Shown one piece after another: positions 63,740 to 64,000 of a stretch of 64,000 bases of DNA. The translations under genes were made by a program, and so were the position numbers. The notes beneath the pieces are model-generated. The model had not been told where the DNA came from. It made no database searches and saw only the letters and a list, made by a program, of their open reading frames with translations. Source of the DNA: Chryseobacterium cupriresistens (GTDB lineage: Bacteria > Bacteroidota > Bacteroidia > Flavobacteriales > Weeksellaceae); contig NZ_JBKKJT010000003.1 of NCBI RefSeq assembly GCF_046614675.1, positions 434,001 through 498,000 of the forward strand, given 5' to 3'. Position 1 is the stretch's first letter. Each line of letters begins with the position of its first letter.

Positions 63740-64000
63740 ATGATTACAATGAATAATCTAATAAGAAGAAACGGAAACAGCAATTTGGGCTTTTCAAATG
63801 TCTTTGATGATTTTTTTGGTCGTGAACTTTTTAACTGGGGCAATAACAATTACTCATCTACCAGTACAACCGTACCATCGGTCAATATAAAGGAGAACGG
63901 AGAGGCTTATGAAGTTCAGGTTGCAGCACCAGGTATGGATAAAAACGATTTTCAGATCAGGCTGGATGGTAACCTGCTTACCATTTCATCAGCCAAGGAA
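63740..64000 (+). CDS. Hsp20/alpha-crystallin small heat-shock protein (partial, 3' end beyond the window)
   Basis: 87 residues visible from the ATG at 63740 (Met4 at 63749 is an alternative start). N-terminal arm 'NVFDDFFGRELFNWG' and the start of the alpha-crystallin domain 'PSVNIKENGEAYEVQVAAPG' then 'FQIRLDGNLLTISS'. It holds unfolding proteins as an ATP-independent chaperone. Confidence 0.9.
   Translation, partial: MITMNNLIRRNGNSNLGFSNVFDDFFGRELFNWGNNNYSSTSTTVPSVNIKENGEAYEVQVAAPGMDKNDFQIRLDGNLLTISSAKE

Overview
The window looks like a Flavobacteriia chromosome of the Chryseobacterium/Weeksellaceae type. It is AT-rich, has TAnnTTTG-type promoter boxes, a SusC/SusD pair, a T9SS type A sorting domain, DUF6443/RHS proteins, DUF6520 and DUF421 proteins, and Bacteroidota-style mobilisation genes (DUF3408, MobV). 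This assignment rests on gene content alone. Most of the window (about 1-61.57 kb) is accessory DNA; only the right end (sterol desaturase, lysoplasmalogenase, Hsp20) looks like ordinary chromosome.

Layout. (1) 1-11.5 kb is a defence cluster. On the minus strand an McrB-McrC pair runs into a kleisin and a clipped MksE/JetB-like gene. Divergently, on the plus strand, HsdM-HsdS overlaps an ABC-type ATPase and an HNH nuclease (PtuAB-like) in place of HsdR. The two operons are separated by nine perfect copies of a 9-bp repeat. (2) 11.6-19.8 kb carries a structured control element, an unknown gene, a TlpA-like thioredoxin, SusC, SusD, and convergent DUF6520 and MauE genes. (3) 20.1-25.0 kb holds regulators and small housekeeping or accessory genes. 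(4) 25.1-38.0 kb is a second island: a palindrome array, a small HTH pair, a phase-variable type I R-M system (hsdM, hsdS, inverted silent hsdS, recombinase, hsdR) and an RT-nitrilase fusion of the DRT1 kind. (5) 38.5-61.57 kb is a mobilisable element bounded by 17-bp direct repeats that match the 3' end of a tRNA-Ser-like gene. It has a tyrosine integrase beside its left end, toxin-antitoxin genes, DUF3408, a Toprim protein, a T9SS/RHS polymorphic-toxin operon and a MobV relaxase.

The most striking system is at 58.66-60.97 kb on the minus strand. An ECF-like sigma factor is followed, one base later, by a short Cas12f/TnpB-like protein whose RuvC acidic residues are replaced (Ser227, Lys322) and whose third RuvC motif is absent. 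Downstream lies a candidate guide RNA: small hairpins ending in ACAAC, then GGCGTGGGCTC and a T run. The same 12 bases, GGCGTGGGCTCT, occur inside two similar ~190-bp elements: one directly upstream of the sigma gene, the other 49 kb away upstream of the TlpA-SusCD locus. The two elements share nested helices whose arms differ in sequence but keep pairing. I infer an RNA-guided transcription system: sigma factor, dead Cas12f and guide RNA activating their own operon and the SusCD locus. From memory, unverified, dead-Cas12f/sigma-E systems of this kind were reported in Bacteroidota around 2025. The two targets and the covarying elements are the part most worth checking.
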